From Cepaea nemoralis (Eukaryota > Mollusca > Gastropoda > Stylommatophora > Helicidae): DNA of 64,000 nucleotides. How positions within the stretch are numbered: the first letter of the stretch is position 1; each line of letters opens with the position of its first letter. Shown piece by piece: positions 27,983 to 64,000 of this stretch. The notes under the pieces were generated by a model that was not told where the DNA came from, searched no databases, and saw nothing but the letters and a program-made list of their open reading frames with translations. The stretch covers positions 201,001-265,000 of the forward strand of contig JACEFZ010011676.1 in the NCBI GenBank assembly GCA_014155875.1, read 5' to 3'. The position numbers and the translations under genes were made by a program.

Positions 27983-28384
27983 TGAAACAGAGACAGAGAC
28001 AGAGAATGATTAAACGCGCGTTTTTACAGGGCGTTGCAATCACCATCAGCATTAATTCATTCTTTATGATTTAATAGGCAATGTTAGGTCAGGAGTTTGC
28101 CAATGCTTCAGAGAAAGGGGAGACAAATAATGAATGATAGTTAAAATGGTACAGATTCGCAATTAAAGTCACCAATACACTTGTTTTATACCTAGCACTT
28201 ATGTGATTAGATAAGGACATGCTTTTTGATCAAAAGTAATTGCTTCGTAAGTTCCGTGACTTTATTCAATGTCTTGTAGTGACTACTCTTCGTGTGTTTG
28301 TTTGTTTTCTTTAAACATCAGTACCAATGCTGGTGCAACATGATCATTATTTTCTCAGAAACCCAAGCAGTCGCCACGTAATGT

Positions 28385-29545
28385 CATCATCATCAAGTGC
28401 CATGCCGACTGGCGTAGGCGTTCATGACTCTCCGCATATCTCGGTCTTTGGTTTTCTGGACCAACTCTACAGATGATATTTCTCCATGCCACCGTCGCAA
28501 TCCATCCAGCATCATTTCTCTTGGTCTGCCTCTACCTCTCTTCCCCTCGATCTTTCCAGTTGTCACGATGTTCTCCAATGCCTCTCTTCTCATCACATGA
28601 CGAAAACAAGTTGTTTGCCTCTTTCTTATTGTTGTATATAATGTTCTAGTTTCATTAGCATTTCAGGCATTCGTTGTTAGTTACTTTCGCAGTCCAAGGA
28701 TTTCGTAACATTAGTCTCAGGAACCACATCTCTGTTGCTTCCAATCTCCTCCTAATTTGTTCATTTACATTCCAAGATTCACAGCCATACAATAAAACAG
28801 GTTCTATATAGCACCTTAGCACTATCTTTCTTACATTCAATGATATTGACTTATTGTATAAGATATTCTTCATTTTCTGAAATGCATTGTTTGCTTGCCC
28901 TATTCTACTTTTAATCTTTGTTATTCATCTTCCATCTGATGTTATAAATGTCCCTAGATATTTAAAACTATCCACTTGGTGAAGAATTTTCTGTTCTATC
29001 TCTATTTCACATTTGGGTTTTACCTGTTTCTTTGATTTCACCATTGTTACTGTTTTCTTCATATTCAAGGAGAGGCCTTTCTTTGCACTTTCTGTTACTA
29101 CAATGTCCAACAGTTGTTGCAGTTCTTTTGCATTATCCGCCATAAATACTGTGTCATCTTCATAGCGTATATTATTTATATTATAACCTCCGAATATTAT
29201 TCCTGGCTTTTCTTTGAACTCTCTCATTATTACTTCGCTATAGAGGGAGGAGAGATCCGATGAATAAACGCATCCCTGCCTTACTCCCAGCTTTATATGT
29301 TCATAATTTCCTTCTTTATTTCCCATTTTAATTGCTGCTGTTTAGTTCCAGTAAAATATTTTTTTCTTATTCTGAGATCTTTCCCATCAATGTTAATATC
29401 TTTCAACATGTTAATCATTCCATCTCGTTTTACTTTATCAAATGCCTTAGTATAATCTATGACGCACAAATATATGTCTTTCTTTGTCTCTATTGATCTT
29501 TCTAATAGTGTCCGTAATGTATAGTCTATAATTTCTTTTTGAAAC
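28385..29545 (-). pseudogene. Family-B-related LINE, 3' two thirds of RT ORF
   Basis: Minus-strand frames, read from 29545 down: remnants of the RT palm, HIKLGVRQGCVYSSDLSSLYSE, then NNIRYEDDTVFMADNAKELQ (YEDD in place of the usual YADD), FKYLGTFITSDGR, KNILYNKSISLNVRK, CYIEPVLLYGCESWNV, and the tail ENIVTTGKIEGKRGRGRPRE ending in YASRHGT. The C-terminus differs from family B (ends ASRHGT rather than AYRHGT), so it is a sister subfamily. Several frameshifts. Confidence 0.8.
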
Positions 29546-29659
29546 CCCGAGCTTTACCGAAGATGAAACAAGCGTTCCACTATGTGTCCGTCAGACATTC
29601 AGACCATCGGCCACTCGCTTCTCTAATATGTCATGATTATTATCATATCATCATCATTG

Positions 29660-30112
29660 TGCATTTATACATGTGCCTTCCCCTTGTTCTCTTCCCATCA
29701 ATGTTGCCTGCTGTCACTAGGTTTTCTTGTTTATTCCTCTTCACAACATGCCCATAAACATTTTGACTGGATACTTCTAATTTATCTATTAAATTTACAG
29801 TTGTCACGTGTCTTGTAGAACTGTCTCATTTACTTTTCTATCGACCCAGGTTATCTTTCTATTTTCCTCTGAAACCACATTTCCAATGGATTTAGATGTT
29901 TCTCGGCTTGTCTGCTAATTGTTCATATTTCACATGCATTTAACAGTATAGGCTCTATTATAACACTTCAGCACTCTCTTTCCCATTACAATTAATAGCT
30001 TTTTATTGATCAATATGTTTACCATCTTGTAAAATACTACTTTGGCTTTGATGATTCTTATTCTAATCCCCAGAAAGCATATTATATCAAATGCCATGGC
30101 TGTTCCTAAATA
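29660..30112 (-). pseudogene. Family-B fragment, C-terminal, decayed
   Basis: The minus strand carries blocks corresponding to GHVVKRNKQENLVTAGNIDG and ENRKITWVDRKVNE (29700-29860) and the EMWFQRK region. The 3' end with the HGT stop is missing. It lies in the same orientation right beside the sister copy 28385-29545. Confidence 0.6.
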
Positions 30113-30239
30113 ATTTTACTAATTCACACACCAAAGAATTACTTCAGTTTCTTGGATGTCACATTGTGGTATATTTGTTTTCTATGAACCGATCATATTG
30201 TGTGTTTACTTACAATAATTTAACTTCAACATTAGTTGT

Positions 30240-30485
30240 TCACGGTGGGGAGTTGAGTGGTCTCGAGATATGGTGTCCGCCTCGAGTGCTGGAGGTCCCG
30301 CGTTCAAGCTCTGGTGAGGGCCGGGATTTTTTCACATGGAATTCTAGTAATAAAATTTCCCCTGGTCTCTGAATAGTGAGATTGACGCCCGTGTGTATTG
30401 TTGCGCACGTAAAAAAAAATCCCTTGGCATTTGGAAATCAAAAAAGAGTAGCCTCACGGCGCTGCCCGGGCAAAATTTCGAGTTA
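30240..30485 (+). repeat. tRNA-headed SINE, family S4
   Basis: Head GGGGAGTTGAGTGGTCTCGA and GGTCCCGCGTTCAAGCTCTG are A- and B-box-like. The body includes GTGAGATTGACGCCCGTGTG and the end CACGGCGCTGCCCGGGC. No second full copy is visible here; 38335-38470 has a similar head. Confidence 0.5.
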
Positions 30486-30803
30486 AAAATCTACCCAGCG
30501 TATATATCTATTTTAACTGGATTATACTTACGACTTAATTTAATTATGTGCGTGTTTATGTTTTTGTTTTCTCCACAACGTACATAACCTCCCACGCGCA
30601 CAGGTAGTCTGCCGCTTATCATGCGCACTTTCCTTATCTCCCGTCACGATATAGCCTACTTGTCCAACGTTGCCAACAATTAATTAAGCCTACCAAACAA
30701 GCTATGAACAGTAACATGAACTAAGCTTATCTGTACTATAGGCCGCGCTTCATTCACAGATCCCACAGTTACAAACAAGGCAGCCGTAAACATAACATTA
30801 ACC
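30486..30803 (+). promoter_or_regulatory. 5' flank / likely 5' UTR of the PHM gene
   Basis: AT-rich sequence before the PHM start codon. The ATG is in a good context (ATTAACCATGG). No convincing TATA box or initiator could be fixed by eye, so promoter placement is unknown, and an upstream non-coding exon is possible. Confidence 0.25.
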
Positions 30804-63351
<32,548 letters not shown>

Positions 63352-63529
63352 GTACGTCATGTTTTCATAAACTAACTCGCTGGCAGTTTTCAACGTGTGA
63401 TTTTAAAAGCTAACATAACTATTTAAAACGTATCACAACAACAGTGCATCTTTGTTTCTAAATGTACATATCTCAGCAGCGAAAAATTACAATTTAAGAT
63501 GAATAGGATAGCACAACAAGATAGAACAA

Positions 63530-64000
63530 CAGACACCACGACGCCATAATTATCCCAATTTGGAAAAACAAAGGCAGCAAAAGAGACTGCACACAACACA
63601 GAGGCATTTCACTGTTGAGTCATACTGGGAAAATAGTTTGCAAAATTCTTGAAAAAAAGATTACGAACTACTTTAGAACCCCAGCTAAGAGAAACACAAC
63701 TTGGATTTAGGAAAAACAAAGGATGCATAGAGGCCATTTTTGCTCTTAGACAACTTACAGAAAAATCAATCGAATTCAATGAAACACTCTACTTAGCCTT
63801 TGTCGACCAAGAATAGACATTCGATATAGATAGGAACAAGCTTTGGGAAATCCTTAAACAATATGGAGTGAGTACACATCTAAAAAACCTATGTAGATGT
63901 TTATACAACAACAGTGAATAGCAACTGGAGGACATTCAGAACCCTTCACCATAAGATCTGGAGTACGACAAGGTTGTGTCCTGTCCCCTCTCTTGTTCAT
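63530..64000 (+). pseudogene. RT fragment running off the window (family F)
   Basis: AIIIPIWKNKGSKRDCTQHR, GISLLSHTGKIVCKILEKRL, ETQLGFRKNKGCIEAIFALR and TLYLAFVDQE, then a stop (TAG in place of KAFD context), FDIDRNKLWEILKQYGV, and finally RSGVRQGCVLSPLLF at the edge. This is an RTE-like RT palm, with stop codons and a frameshift. It is in PHM intron 9. Confidence 0.75.

Noticed and set aside
30754..30803. TATA box or initiator for PHM
   Set aside because: Several AT-rich words exist but none with convincing spacing; no transcript start can be fixed by eye.

Overview
This window reads as AT-rich nuclear DNA from an invertebrate animal. The support is GT-AG spliced coding exons, many APE-type non-LTR retrotransposons, tRNA-headed SINEs, hAT and mariner transposons, and long microsatellites and minisatellites. 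Nothing looks prokaryotic: there are no operons, rRNA, CRISPR arrays or phage genes. A mollusc-like lophotrochozoan fits the repeat mix, but that is a low-confidence inference from general acquaintance with such genomes.

The one host gene I can support lies on the + strand from 30804 to beyond the right edge. Nine small exons (30804-30941, 38779-38833, 39840-39927, 44450-44565, 46979-47056, 48641-48689, 51162-51226, 58124-58207, 63275-63351) join with compatible phases. They give 250 uninterrupted codons that read as the secreted copper enzyme peptidylglycine alpha-hydroxylating monooxygenase (PHM). It has a signal peptide, the HHM and HY ligands of the first copper site and the HxH ligands of the second. 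The window ends before the last copper ligand (Met), so the gene is partial at its 3' end. Each exon is 49-138 bp, so the gene is easily missed by open-frame searches.

Region 1-30 kb (upstream of the gene) is transposon graveyard. It holds RT fragments at 1-1.2 kb, an I/jockey-like LINE with RNase H and a 15-bp target duplication (2.29-4.21 kb), and an intact RTE-type element with a 1042-codon EN-RT-C2H2 frame (7.3-10.4 kb) sitting in a (TA)n tract. It also holds a tail-to-tail pair of family-B elements (16.0-19.7 kb), a family-C element (19.7-22.4 kb), two short non-autonomous derivatives of the intact RTE, and a 1.65-kb TGAC/TTAC array (25.7-27.3 kb).

Region 30.8-64 kb is the PHM gene, with introns stuffed with repeats. 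Intron 1 has a mariner, a 26-bp minisatellite and a degenerate ~53-bp satellite. Introns 2-6 have LINE and SINE fragments with several clear nested insertions, and a 45-bp minisatellite close to exon 4. Intron 7 has a 1.7-kb C/A-rich satellite, a 368-bp hAT-type MITE and a 3.1-kb hAT element. Intron 8 has a second, broken RTE copy with an exact 12-bp target duplication. The last 460 bp are another RT fragment.

In this report family A is the RTE-like element ending in a C2H2 finger. Family B ends in ...AYRHGT with a (GATG/TGGA)-type tail. Family C is the FGTWNVRTLY-type RTE. These are working names, not database names.
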